From positions 186,001-250,000 of the forward strand of contig JANFOG010000019.1 in assembly GCA_024336345.1 (NCBI GenBank): a DNA stretch of 64,000 bases, read 5' to 3'. Under the pieces are notes generated by a model that saw only the letters and a program-made list of their open reading frames with translations, had not been told where the DNA came from and ran no database searches. The stretch comes from Mariannaea sp. PMI_226 (taxonomy: Eukaryota > Ascomycota > Sordariomycetes > Hypocreales > Nectriaceae). The translations under genes and the position numbers were made by a program. This document shows, one piece after another, positions 22,296-32,691 of this stretch (the first letter of the stretch is position 1; every line of letters begins with the position of its first letter).

Positions 22296-22881
22296 CTAGT
22301 AGGCAGCAACGGCCTCCTGAAAGTATGGCGAGTTAGTGGCAATAACATCACTAAGACCTTGATCTCTTACCTTTCGGGCCTTGACAGCCCCAGTCAACCC
22401 ATGCCCCGAGCGATGGGCAAGTTTGGCATGGTCGAACGCCTCTAGAAGCGGAAGCGAAAGACCGGCGACCCGCGCACAAGTCGCCCAGGAAAAAAGGTAG
22501 CCGGTCTCCTCCTCGTCATCCTCTTCATCATTACTGTCGATATTTGGGTTAACTTCATTAATGATTTGCTCGAGAAACGCCAGAAGAACGCTAAGATTAT
22601 GAGCATCTCCAGCCATTCCCACAGAGACCTATAGCACTACTGTCAGCCTAGTGAAACATAGGCGAAAAGGGACAGAATAGAAGGGGACTTATTGGGTTAC
22701 ATGTATTGTTTCGCTTGTTGCATTGTATGTAACGCTTGCTCCGGGCACCGTCGAACTTGCAGCCAATCTCCACGACTGCGGTACCGAAAACCTCCCGTTT
22801 CTTCGCCGATTTCACAGCGGTTCGCAAGCAGTGGAGGCACCACAACTTGGTTGGGACAACAGCGGCAAAAGACGAAGACAT
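22296..22881 (-). pseudogene. Antisense Cys-rich ORF inside the gypsy element
   Basis: On the minus strand, opposite to gag-pol and between pol and the 3' LTR, a frame starts at 22881 with MSSSFAAVVPTKLWCLHCLR. It has a Cys pattern C-x2-C ... C-x12-C-x6-C, with a Tyr (TAC) where a TGC would make C-x2-C-x6-C. It stops at 22648, but the reading continues in the next frame through one TAG (RIP-type CAG) to MAGDAHNLSVLLAFLEQIIN, then an acidic run and a final segment YFQEAVAAYQ ending near 22296. So one frameshift and one stop split a protein of roughly 190 residues. A start 273 nt further upstream (23154) is possible but low in coding character. Function is unknown. The zinc-binding-like Cys spacing is my reading; no family was recognised. 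Confidence 0.5.
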
Positions 22882-23197
22882 GACGAAATGCTGGCGAAAA
22901 AGTGAGGAATTGGGGGTGAAGTAAAAGCGCAAGCGAGAGAAAAATAGTGAAAGGCGCGGTTGAGAGAAGGAGAAGAAAAACAAGCGGGCGAAACTGTGGC
23001 TATATACACGCGAAAGGTGGCCTAAGCGCCAATATAAACAAACCGCATAGCGGGCTAACATTCGAACGGCTGATGAACAGCTGCCAACTGAAGCCAAAGA
23101 TATAACGGCATTTCGGCGTTGGCGATGCCGGCGTTCGCTCCGGAAATGACCCACAAATGCCGCAGCGGAGACCGCCGCTCTAGGAGGGGAGGATAAT

Positions 23198-23389
23198 TGT
23201 AACAGGGCAAACGGGTCGCCAACCCTTCACCGAGGTTTAGCCACGGTTTCACCGTGGCAACCCTTCATATTTGCACAATGCTAGCAAAACCCTTGAAGCT
23301 GCAAGCTTCAGTCTTGGAATATAGCCGCCGGCACCTTATTTCTCTATACCTAGCTGCTTATAACCCTGTGATCTGTTTTCCTTGTAACA
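23198..23389 (+). repeat. 3' LTR of the gypsy element
   Basis: 192 bp and near-identical to the 5' LTR. It is preceded by a purine tract typical of plus-strand priming. Confidence 0.95.
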
Positions 23390-25348
23390 TTGAGCTTCTC
23401 TAAAAAAGATATGATCTTCTTGAGGATGGTCTAGTCTTTTGTAGAAAGCTGGTCTTTAGCGCAATCTGCTTTTACTTATTTGTTGAAATAGCTATTAATT
23501 GCGTCTCTAAGATTTAGGGCTGCTTGCAGTAGAGTATACTACAAATTCCACCTTGTGTTATTATCTTGCGCAAGCCTGTGGTTATAGCTAATAGTTATAA
23601 ACTTCTGGCTATGCTAAATATTTTGCTAAATGTAAATAGCAAAATTATAAAGCTTATTAAGTAAGCCTTTCTGCTGCTATATCTTAATCTATTTTAATAT
23701 TATATTATATAGACTAAAATCTTTATATTTAAGCTTCTTATTATTGGTAATAAAGAGGAAGGATTTGGCGGCTAGATTGGTAATATGATCTTGGCAGCAG
23801 AGTTGGTGAGATTTGGGATCATACTTTATATCAAATTGATATAAAAGGGCTATATATGTTAATAGTGCTTGAAAGAAATTGTGAGTGGTATTATATCAAC
23901 CAAGAGAAAGCGATTATATTATTATACTATTATTGATTATATTATCTATAATGAAATAGCCCAATTTAGAAGTAAAGCCTTAATCTTCAACTATTTTTAT
24001 AATTACTGCAATAAGATAAGAACCCTTATGTTTATTATTAATATCCTTTAGGGCTAAAGTATGGTGTTCTAGCTTGCTGTCTTTTATTATATAATGAGCA
24101 ATTACGCCCAAAATTGCTAAGGAATTGGGAGAGGTCTAGAGATCGCAGTTAATATAAATCCTTAATTTTGCTAACTAAATGCACTACTTAACCTTCTCCT
24201 TTTGATCTTCATATTAAGATATAATCTATTTCTTAATAGTTTAATATATATTTAGAAATTAAATATTAATATTGATATTAATATAGGATAATAGTGTATG
24301 GAATTCTACATATTCCACAAGCTAAAACAGAAGAGAATAGGTAGCAATAAACTATATATATAACACTTCAAGTTAGTCTAGGTTGACCGAATCTCCATAA
24401 TAATTGTTAAGTCAACGGCATTTTCGGACATTTTCTTCAGCTATAAGACGAGCTTATTCCAGAATGGTTTGTATAGTTCTTATTTTCACTAATCGTGGGG
24501 CGCCCTTTGGAAGACCATGACCGTCTGGAGGAGGATCTATTAGGTGCTTAATTAGAGCTATAATTCCACCGGAATAAGAATATATCTTCTCACAATACTT
24601 GTAGCGCCATTTCTCTTTTCTAGTCTGTTAATTATAATATCTTGTTTTAATATCCTCGTCTGGTATGTGAGAGAAGATTCATAAGGTTCTTGGCTTGGAG
24701 CAAGAGGCTATAGAGCTTATGTGAGGTGGTGAAGGCTAGTATTAAGAGGCATAGCTCTTGTCTATATCTAGTGGTTGGCTAAAATGCGCCAAAAGGTTGT
24801 TAGATAGTATTAAATGTTTCCATTATAGCGTTTAAATAAAATGTAAGCATTATTAAGGCATTATTGTAGGGTGCATTAGGTATATTTTCGCTAGAATCAT
24901 ATATAAGAATAGCAAATTGATTGTATTAAAGAAAGAAGAGCTTAAAGAGCCGGTTGGTTAGGCATATATTCAATACTTAGGGGTTTATGGCGCCGCCTTT
25001 TATTTGGTGGTGTAATTAATATTGCAGATTCGCAGCTAGTAGGCACGGATTAGGCGTCCTATCCGGTATATTTATTAATTGTCTATTGCATTTTTTTAGC
25101 CTATATTTATAGGATAGAAAATGCACACTATTATATATTCGTTGAGATAATTGCCAGAAGATAAGTGCGTTTTATATAAAGTATGCTTATTAACCAATAT
25201 AAACGATATATTGCCAATATAAGCCGCCCGATATTATATTGTTATAATATCGAAAACCGCATATTGTATTGTCACGATATTAGAAAATGCATATTATATG
25301 GTATGTATTGCGATATATTGTTTTATTGTCATACTGTTTACCACACTG
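23390..25348 (-). pseudogene. hAT family C, heavily RIP-mutated
   Basis: The region is very AT-rich with pervasive TAA and TAG. On the minus strand one can still read a BED finger (WRYKYCEKIYSYSGGIIALI followed by KHLIDPPPDGHG, about 24500-24620) and further down the hAT block RQDNNTRWN (about 23545-23570). The right end at 25333-25348, ACTGTTTACCACACTG, parallels the terminus ACTATTGGACACACTG of the family C element at 62514. The C-terminal end is missing where the gypsy 3' LTR abuts. It is a relic beyond function. Confidence 0.65.
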
Positions 25349-26003
25349 CTCTGCGATGGTGTATCCAGAAGACATTTGGTACGCAGAACGTTGGTTCAAT
25401 AAACCAGATTTAATATCCTAGATTAGAAAATTTGAATTAGATACAAGCTTAAGCATAAATTCTGAATATACTACATTAACCAGTCTTAACTGAATTGAAG
25501 TAGAGTCCCTTTTCGAACCACACTTTAACCTTCATAGAGTTCCTTTCTCTAAACAAGAGTAAAATTCACTTTGCTTATCCTGAGTTTAATCTTGCTTAGT
25601 CAAACAGCCCAGGGTGTTAGAGCAGCCTTAAGTCGTATGACGCGACACAGAGTCTATTTGAAACCATTTTGTATCGCGATTTTGCGTTGAAGATGATGCC
25701 GTTGTTGCGTCAGCTTCTCAAAAGCGGGGTGCCAGAGGGGTGTTTCCAGACTTTTGGCACGTGATTGTATACTCATCGCTGCTCCTCTATCGAGCTTCAT
25801 TTTAAGCCTTTGGATGCACCCAATCCTACTTCCATTTCTCGTCTTCTTTTCCTCATCATATGTACCACCCCCAGCCATCATTCACAGAAGAACTATCCCG
25901 AAAGGATCTCAATACACTAGGGACTCATAAACCTACCAATCCGTCACGCGACTTCCTACACCTACCAACTACCACCTCCGAACAACCAATTCACACAATC
26001 ACA
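25349..26003. other. Upstream region of the RTC3-like gene
   Basis: The first 250 bp are AT-rich. From about 25860 a C/A-rich leader (CACCCCCAGCCATCATTC ... ACACAATCACAATGG) of fungal type precedes the ATG at 26004. No other gene is seen. Confidence 0.5.
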
Positions 26004-26676
26004 ATGGCTCGTGGCCAGACTATGCAGACCCAAGTCCACTACAAAGGCTTCAGTGAGGACTTCCTCGTCTTTGTCGACAATGTTGAGGCATACAAGAACT
26101 GGCAGAACGACAAGAGCGTGCCTCTGTCACACTTCATCTCCGCTTTCCAGATCTTCCTGGCGCACGGGTAAGTCAAGCCACCCCCAATCTTTAAATTCTC
26201 TTTACCTCCTTCTTCGTTATTTGTGGGCGTGATGATGGAAGGTCTCGGACAGCTCTGGCATGCACCCTGCTGCTACCCGCAGAGTGAAGGACCATGGCGG
26301 ATATCCACCATCTTGAAGCCTGCTATTTCGCTTTTCCCTCGTTGTCATCGCCCTTTCGCTTGACTCACTATCGAAGCTTGAAGACATTGAATCACTGAGA
26401 CCGTTGCTAACCGTGGAATGCAGGCGAGGAGTCCGGGGAACCTATGAAACCGCCTCAAAGCAAGCTCTGGAGAACGAGTTTGGCACCTCAGTTGATGAAG
26501 ATGTTATCAAGCAGATTTTGGAGAAGGGTGACAGTCAGAGTTTGGAGGTGAACAATTCATCCCCCCAAACTACATTAGTCTCGCTTGCCCGCAGCAGTAT
26601 AACTGACGCAGTTGATCAGATGCCCGAGCGTCAAGGTCCCAAGAACGACTCCAAGGGACCCATGGCCGGCCACTAG
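26004..26676 (+). CDS. RTC3/SBDS N-terminal-domain protein, two exons
   Basis: Exons 26004-26167 and 26424-26676 join in phase (AC GG|G CGA) to give 138 residues. The intron is 256 nt, GTAAGT...TGCAG, with GCTAAC at about 26405. The protein reads VHYKGFSEDFLVFVDNVEAY, LSHFISAFQIFLAHGRG, then KQALENEFGTSVDEDVIKQILEKG. This is the fold of the SBDS/SDO1 N-terminal domain as a stand-alone protein, like yeast Rtc3 (YHR087W), about 111 residues. Yeast Rtc3 is implicated in RNA metabolism and telomere-capping phenotypes; the biochemical role is not settled. The last 45 residues are a polar tail. The ATG is in a good context (ACAATGG). Codons look intact and the flanks are mobile elements. Confidence 0.9.
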
Positions 26677-26976
26677 AGTTGCAGCAGCAGCAGCAAAGGA
26701 AGTGGAAAAATGCATGAACTTTACGAGAGGGAGAATTCAAAGGGCGTTTGGTGATGAACGCGGGTGTTAACTGCGAACAACTATCTCTGAGACTATGTAT
26801 TGCATTAGCAGCCGTACTAATAATTAATCTAGTTAAAAAAAGTCCCTACACTAGTAGACTATAGGAGTATTATTAAAAATTTAAAAAGTATAATAATCCT
26901 CCATTTAAGATAATCTTAGTAGGCAGACTATTTTATTAGGAGAAAACCCTATGCCCAAAACCACCTACCTACATAG
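26677..26976. other. 3' flank of the RTC3-like gene
   Basis: A transcript end is expected here. The part from about 26820 is AT-rich and decayed. No gene is seen. Confidence 0.5.
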
Positions 26977-27070
26977 TGTCACGATCTGACTTATTCCCAA
27001 GGGATAAACCGGATGCAATGGGTTTATGTTGGCGGAGAGTATCGGATACGATACTAGAAGCAAGTAGGTA
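26977..27070. repeat. 5' part of an LTR, interrupted by the hAT element
   Basis: TGTCACGATCTGAC...ATTCCCAAGGGATAAACC...GGGTTT matches the start of the repeat at 42498, which has TGTAATGATCT...ATTCCCAAGGGATAAACC. Similarity continues to GTAGGTA, exactly where the hAT begins. The rest of this LTR should lie after 30300; only CACTG there fits, so the right part is diverged or lost. Confidence 0.6.
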
Positions 27071-30000
27071 CAGGGCTGCCGTCAGATCAATCAAATCAGA
27101 TGGGGACGTAAATCTGAAGTGAACTGATACTTTACACTCTGCATCTGATCTGATTGATTGATTGATAGATATCTGATATATAATAGGTCACGTGGAGCTA
27201 TTCCCAGTCTCACGATTCTGCCCGTGGGATCTGACTGCCTTGTTGCTTAAGCATAGGCCCCCCAGAGTAACACACCCTCCCCTTATCCAGTTCTTCAGTA
27301 GTTGGATCGACTCAATTCTCGATCCAAGTAGAGAGTGTCGCTGTGAGCTGACTGTAAGCTTCGCAAGACTGAATGCTCTCTCACAATCGGTTGACATGGC
27401 CGGGATTGCAAGGACATCCAATGCAAATCTACTTAAACGCGGAAAAGCATTGCTATGATCAATCCACCAAAGAACGGGGTCATCTACCTGTTCCGGCTCG
27501 AGCCTATAGTATCGTTCAAGCTCACTGCCGGTTGCCGAGAGCTTAGGCTGCCGACTTTTCATCCACTGCTCAAACCTACTTTGCTCAGGTCGGGGCGTCA
27601 ACGAGGAGGTGGCCAAAATACTCTCAGAAGCATCATCGTCGTTTTTCGAGTACCAACGCTCAAAGTAGGCTTTGATGCCATCCTTTGCATCCCGAAACCA
27701 TTGTAGCTGCTCTGGGGAAGTCCAATTAGTCTCCAACCACCGGAGACCAAGGTCCGGATTCAAAACAACAGAGGCCGCAAACAGAGGCGACCGCCCCAGA
27801 AGAGTATAATATTCGTTCAGTTTAATCCAAGCAGCGTTTATGCTTGCCCTGATACTAGCACGCTCTTGACCCTCCATACTGGCAATGTTACTTATGGAGC
27901 GAGCATCGTCCTGCAGGTAGTCTCCTCGAGAATGTACAGGAAGAGCACCTTCGTTAAACAATGGGCTGGTGGATGGACAAGCCGAAAGAACCGTTTCGCG
28001 ATGGCGGTGTAACGGCGTGATCTCAAACCCTTGGAGTCGCGATGGTAGTCGTGACTGGCGCAAGGGTCGCTCTCGAGTTTGCCCGACTACAGATGGCCGC
28101 GTAGACATTGACTTCGTATCCGCAACCGATTCAAGCTCCTCCCCCTGAGCTCTACGTCTTTCCTCCGTAGCATGATTCGCAGTTTCATCCTCGTAGAGAA
28201 GCCTCCAATCTTCTAGATGTTCCAGAATATACTCCATCCCTGTCATGACCTCCCAGAGCCGGCCGTGGCCTCCACTTGTACCCCATCCTTGTGTTCTCAT
28301 TGTCATATTGTAGATCGGCTCCAGGATATGACTGACTTCCCTAAGGACCTTCCAGTCATCGGAGGTCAGTATATCGGCCATGGGAACCCTTTTTGAGGCG
28401 TCTGCTTCTAGCCCCAAATCTTGGATGAAGCTATTGAGCTCAGACTGCTTGATCAAAGCGCGCTCGATCATCATGTAGGTCGAGTTCCACCTCGTAGCGT
28501 TGTTCTGTATCACTTCCAGCTCAGCTGTTGACTCTTCCGCCAGCTTATAGATGTCTGCTTCCTCCTGTTCCCTGGCACGCGCTTTGAACGCTTCGGTACG
28601 CTGCGGAGAGGCTCGGATGAACTTCACAATATTATGAAGCTTCCCAACCGGGCCCTTGGCTCGCCAATGTTCGAGGTCTTCCTCGACCCGCTCCAGCATG
28701 CCATAAGCCTCGGATTGAAGTTCAAAAGAAGCTGCATCATCGCCATAGAGGAAAGCTTGGGCGACGAGGTTTAAAATATGCCCGAAACATCGCATCCTTC
28801 GTGCCTCCGCATCCGCTCGAGTTATCGAGGCATCAAGGTTCGTGTAGAAGTTTCGCAAGCAAACGTCATTGCTAGCTGCATTGTCACAGATCGAGACCCC
28901 AATCTTGCGATCAATCCCCTAATCACGGACAACATTTCTTATAGTGTAGGCGATATTCTCGCCAGCGTGAGATCCAATCTGCCTCCTGAAAGCAAGTAGC
29001 AGGCTTTGGTGTGAGTTACTCCGATCAATGAAGTGGCCAAATATCGAAATGAAAGCTAGTCTGTTTGGAGATGTCCACAGATCGAAGCTGATGTGTATCT
29101 GTGTGACGGCTTCGTCAAGCTCCTCCCTGACGGCAGCTTTCTTCAAAGAGAGTATGTCCTCCAATTCTTTCTTGGCTGAAGTTCGACCCCAGGGTATCTG
29201 AGCATAAAGATCAGAGTCTAACTGACGAAACAGCTCTTGTAGGTAGGTACTCTCGAAGGTAGAGAAGGGAAGATTGGAATCAATAATATAGCCAACTGAG
29301 AGTTCTCTGATCCGTGCCATCTTCGCTCGGGGATGAACCAGGGAAGAAGAGGCTGGCCGTTTCTTGGATGCGCTTCTTTGAAGATCAAGAACTGAAGAAT
29401 CATCGAATGAACCCGGTTCGAATGTCTCGGTGATCCTATGAGCTCTGAAACCGTTAGTGATAGCATGGAGATGGGAGAGTCCGACAACTTGTAAAGATGA
29501 GCTTGTGCCGAGGATGTCGACTGAGCATTAAAGAATCGTGGCGCGCCCTTGTCATCACAGAGTCGGCAACACCAAATGTCTCCGCTAGATGTATTGTCTC
29601 TCTTCAATTCCGCGAGGAACCAGCCATGGTTTCCTATCCAGCTTCGCCGGCCACTGCTCTTCCTCCTATCTAAGAGGCTCGCAATGACGAAACGTCTTTG
29701 GCCCCAGGTAATCTTGTGAAGATCGTTAACGGAAGAATCGGTAGTCGAGGCCAGAGCCAAAGCTGCAGCATACTGCTTGGCGATGCTCTTGGGTCGGGAC
29801 CCGAGACGAGGAAACGTAGGTGGTGTGGATGGCGACGGGCTGTTGACAATGCTGCCTTTCAAAGCGGTTTCGGACATTATAGATCATAGTGAGCAGAACA
29901 TGTGGATGGCTTGAAACTGAATAGCCAAAATGCGTTCCTGACGACCCAAGGCTTGCCTTGTTCCTCTGGCTAAATCTACATCGTACCAGAGCGAGAGGTA

Positions 30001-30300
30001 GAAAAAAGGGGTGATCTACCTTCGTATTCGCCTCTACCTGAGACCCCGGCAGGCAAGGTCCAGGACCAATCAGCTCGGCTAACCCCTTTAACATCGTGGC
30101 TTCCTAGGGAGAGTCGCGCTTTCCGGAGCCGGAACATAGAGATAATCCGGCGTATCTAGGGTAGCTGCTCTCCATTCAGATATATCAGATGTACAGACGT
30201 TGTATTTGAATTGATTGATCTGAAAAAATTCCATATCTGATTTGAATTGATTGATCTGATTGATATATCTGATTGTTAATCTGATCTGACGGCAGCCCTG
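27071..30300 (-). mobile_element. hAT family A, full length, nearly intact
   Basis: The termini at 27071-27089 and 30282-30300 are perfect 19-bp inverted repeats starting CAGGGCTGCCGTCAGATCA. Both subterminal regions carry repeats of GATCTGATTGATTGA type. The expected 8-bp target duplication is not seen (AGTAGGTA left, CACTGCAG right). The 3.23-kb element encodes one transposase with a single in-frame stop. It has inserted in or beside an LTR (26977-27070). Confidence 0.9.
27188..29877 (-). pseudogene. hAT transposase, family A, one in-frame TAG
   Basis: Exon 1 is 29877-29490/29489 and exon 2 is 29444-27188. The 44-nt intron (29488-29445, GTTGTC...ACTAAC...TTTCAG) restores the BED finger as WCCRLCDDKG ... 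QAHLYKAHR with H-x4-H. The core reads QIHISFDLWTSPNRLAFIS, then a TAG at 28921-28919 where family members have Trp (RD-W-GIDRKIGVSICDNAA), then CFGHILNLVAQAFLYG, NNATRWNSTYMMIERAL, and the dimerisation domain FALDVLAIPAMSTDCERAFS. With the stop read as Trp the protein is about 881 residues. TGG to TAG is the change RIP makes. The C-terminal 55 residues after the dimerisation block look normal. Confidence 0.88.
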
Positions 30301-31563
30301 CACTGCAGGATCTTCCGTATCCTATCGTGGTACGAATTTGGGAGCTACCGAGACAGAAGGATACTTCACAATGTGAGTCAACATCCAAGCCGAAAAGTAA
30401 GATGCCTAGTTCTCGTTACGACAGCATCTCAGCTCGCAGGACTCAGGGAGCAGATTTCTCCTCCTTGATAATGCTGATGTGAAGAATTCTCGATGAGTCG
30501 GCACAGTCGTCTCGACTTCCTTGCACAGAGTGAAGATGCGCGAGTCTTACTCAGAGCACGGTCCCAGGAGCATCTGATACGGCTGCAGGAAGCGCGATAG
30601 TGAGATTGTCGAAGATGAGCGTGGAAGAGGCAACGTGTTCCGTGGAGAAGTCTCGAATAGTGATCAGGAGTAGACAAAAACGTGGTGACCGAACTTCTGT
30701 TAAAGGTCACCTACCTTACCTTGGCAATTGTGCAGACAGCAGCTTTGTATGAACATGAACCAAGTGTCCATGGCTGAATGTCTTGGGCTGTTATTGTGAC
30801 ATTATGGGGCATATTCGCACTAGCCGCACAATGTGCATGCGCTCTAATTATGTGAGAATTATTATTCAAGATAACGGTCTGCTCCTTGATACTTAGAATG
30901 AAACAACATGTCCAGGCAATCTCACGCCAAAGTGCCTCACTTTGAGGAGAGTTATTGCGCGGAGCACGCTAAAAGTCTAAATGGCTTTCTGTGCCTGATC
31001 ATAATCAAGTCCCAGCGGACATGAAAAGACTGGGTTATTTATGATGTTAGTGCTGTAGCTTTGGTCGACTCCTAATATAGAAGCAATGAAGGAAGGACTG
31101 CTCCATAGGACAATACCTGAACCCACTTAAAAATCTTAGTTATCTTTATCCTGCTACCACAGTTGCTTGGGTCTCTTCCCGCGCGGTCATGGACTTGGGC
31201 GGGACAGCGTCATCGCATGACGTTTTATTCTTTCGAACTATTAACAAATCACATATCACTATCTCTCTCCACTTGATCATAGAGAAATCTTGATACTCTG
31301 TTCAGCAAGGTCGATATCTCAATCTCCATCCCACTCACTTTTTGCCCGATTTCCCATCCGTATAGCCTGGAACATGTACTGCTCGCGCCTGCCAGGTCTT
31401 TTGTATTGGAACTTGAGAAAGTCTCTCTCTGTTGAATGGAATGCAATACATCTTGCCCTCAGCCTAAGTTACCTAGGAAGTTATTACTAATAGTGCCAGT
31501 TTCTCCCTTGTTCCTCGCTCGTCAGCCAACCAGGCACCTCTTAACTGGGTCAGTCTTTTTTCT
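30301..31563. other. Intergenic, no convincing gene
   Basis: A minus-strand ORF at 30429-30710 has no motif. The stretch 31179-31186 is a CCGCGCGG palindrome (see the pair at 36141-36164) followed by CGCATGACGTTTTATTC; a similar pair of sequences occurs at 40527-40580. The 3' end of the alpha/beta hydrolase is at 31564. Confidence 0.4.
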
Positions 31564-32691
31564 CTATAATTCTCCATCGATGAACTGTTTGATCTGATTA
31601 AATGAGTCAATATTAGACTTATGTAGCATGAAGTTATGCCCGGTGTTTGGAATAACCTGAGTGTTAAATGAAGTCGCGTTCGGTAGCAGAATAGTCGAGC
31701 CCGAGAGCTGGTCGGTACATGCTCCGTTCATTGGGTTACAGAAGAGAACATCATCACTGCCAGTAATGACCAGAACTTTGCCGTTGTAGACTGTGGCGGG
31801 TTGAAGACCAGTGACAAGACTACCCCCTTCACCACAGGTCATCACAGATTGAAGAAGGAAGCTTGTCTCTGGAATCTGAGGGTCGAAGGATCCACCGAAG
31901 AAGATATTCTTATGGCCAGTCTTGTTGCTGGCAGTAAGGTATCCTAAGGGGAGTGTCTTGAAGCGGTCGAAAAGCAGGGCGGCGGAGTGCATCTGAAGCT
32001 CAAGGAGAGGGCTAGGAAGGGGCAGATATGCAGACCATCCAGTCATAATTAGAGCATCAGCAAAGCCAGGGGTTAACCGAGCGGCAGCAACACCCGTGAT
32101 AGAGCCGTAGGAGTGTCCGACAAACGCAATTTTCGAGAAGGTAATGCCAATGGGGTTCCTCTTCGAGCGAAGAGAAGCCGTAATGGCGTTGATAATAGCT
32201 GCTTCTAGGGGCATCTGCACAATCGTGTTTGGATCTGGAAAGGTTGACTTTCCATGCCCAGGCATATCGATTGCCAGCGTGGCATATCCTCGAGAGGCAA
32301 AGTAGCGTTGATAGGAGTAATTTTCTTGCTGAAGAGATGATTGGCCTAGAGCATCCCAAATAGTTCTGTCACAGGTGTTTCCATGAACAAGAACCTGTAT
32401 TTTATTTAAATTTTTGGAGCCATTAGGAGCACAGTACTGCGCACTAATGGAAAGTGATGCTGAGGTCGTAACTTCACCGCCACTGCCAACCACGCCGGTA
32501 CTAAGGGCCTGGTTCACAAATGAATCGATGGAGGTAGCATTGTTGGGATCATAATCGCCCGTCAGGTTGAAATTGTTGGCTGTAACAGTAATTGGGAACG
32601 TGGTGATCTTGCAGTCCACTGCCAAGTCTGCAGCGGTATAAGGTACCGATACTGCCGCAACAGCGCCAAAGAGGTATGACGACGCACGCAT
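31564..32691 (-). CDS. Secreted alpha/beta hydrolase
   Basis: 375 residues if started at 32691. The start MRASSYLFGAVAAVSVPYTA is a clean signal peptide; a longer frame from 32775 adds 28 polar residues that would mask it, so I prefer the shorter. Visible: oxyanion-loop LVHGNTCD, then AIDMPGHGKS, the nucleophile elbow GHSYGS (Ser194), a late Asp in ITGSDDVLF (313 or 314) and His352 in PNTGHNF. Five N-x-S/T sites suggest glycosylation. Substrate is unknown; the family includes esterases and lipases. There are no introns and no lesions. Residues 24-110 precede the core and have three Cys in all, so disulfides are possible. It lies about 1.5 kb from the regulator/NmrA pair, but a joint pathway is only a guess. 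Confidence 0.85.
   Translation of the reverse strand: MRASSYLFGAVAAVSVPYTAADLAVDCKITTFPITVTANNFNLTGDYDPNNATSIDSFVNQALSTGVVGSGGEVTTSASLSISAQYCAPNGSKNLNKIQVLVHGNTCDRTIWDALGQSSLQQENYSYQRYFASRGYATLAIDMPGHGKSTFPDPNTIVQMPLEAAIINAITASLRSKRNPIGITFSKIAFVGHSYGSITGVAAARLTPGFADALIMTGWSAYLPLPSPLLELQMHSAALLFDRFKTLPLGYLTASNKTGHKNIFFGGSFDPQIPETSFLLQSVMTCGEGGSLVTGLQPATVYNGKVLVITGSDDVLFCNPMNGACTDQLSGSTILLPNATSFNTQVIPNTGHNFMLHKSNIDSFNQIKQFIDGEL

Larger units (their letters stand above)
16606..23389 (+). mobile_element. Ty3/gypsy chromovirus with two LTRs
   Basis: The LTRs at 16606-16797 and 23198-23389 are both 192 bp, start TGTAACAGGGCAAACGGG and end CCTTGTAACA. They differ at only about four sites, all G/A transitions. 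Order inside: gag, protease, reverse transcriptase, RNase H, integrase, chromodomain, then an antisense ORF, a purine tract (AGGAGGGGAGGA, about 23182-23193) and the 3' LTR. No TGG-type primer site follows the 5' LTR, so the priming mode is unclear. The flanks show no target duplication (AATCT against TTGAG). Pol is dead from in-frame stops after 19326, mostly TAG/TAA of RIP type. Confidence 0.93.

Noticed and set aside
22648..23154. Full 168-residue antisense ORF from 23154
   Set aside because: The first 91 codons lack coding character (Arg/Ser/Phe-rich shadow); the start at 22881 fits better.
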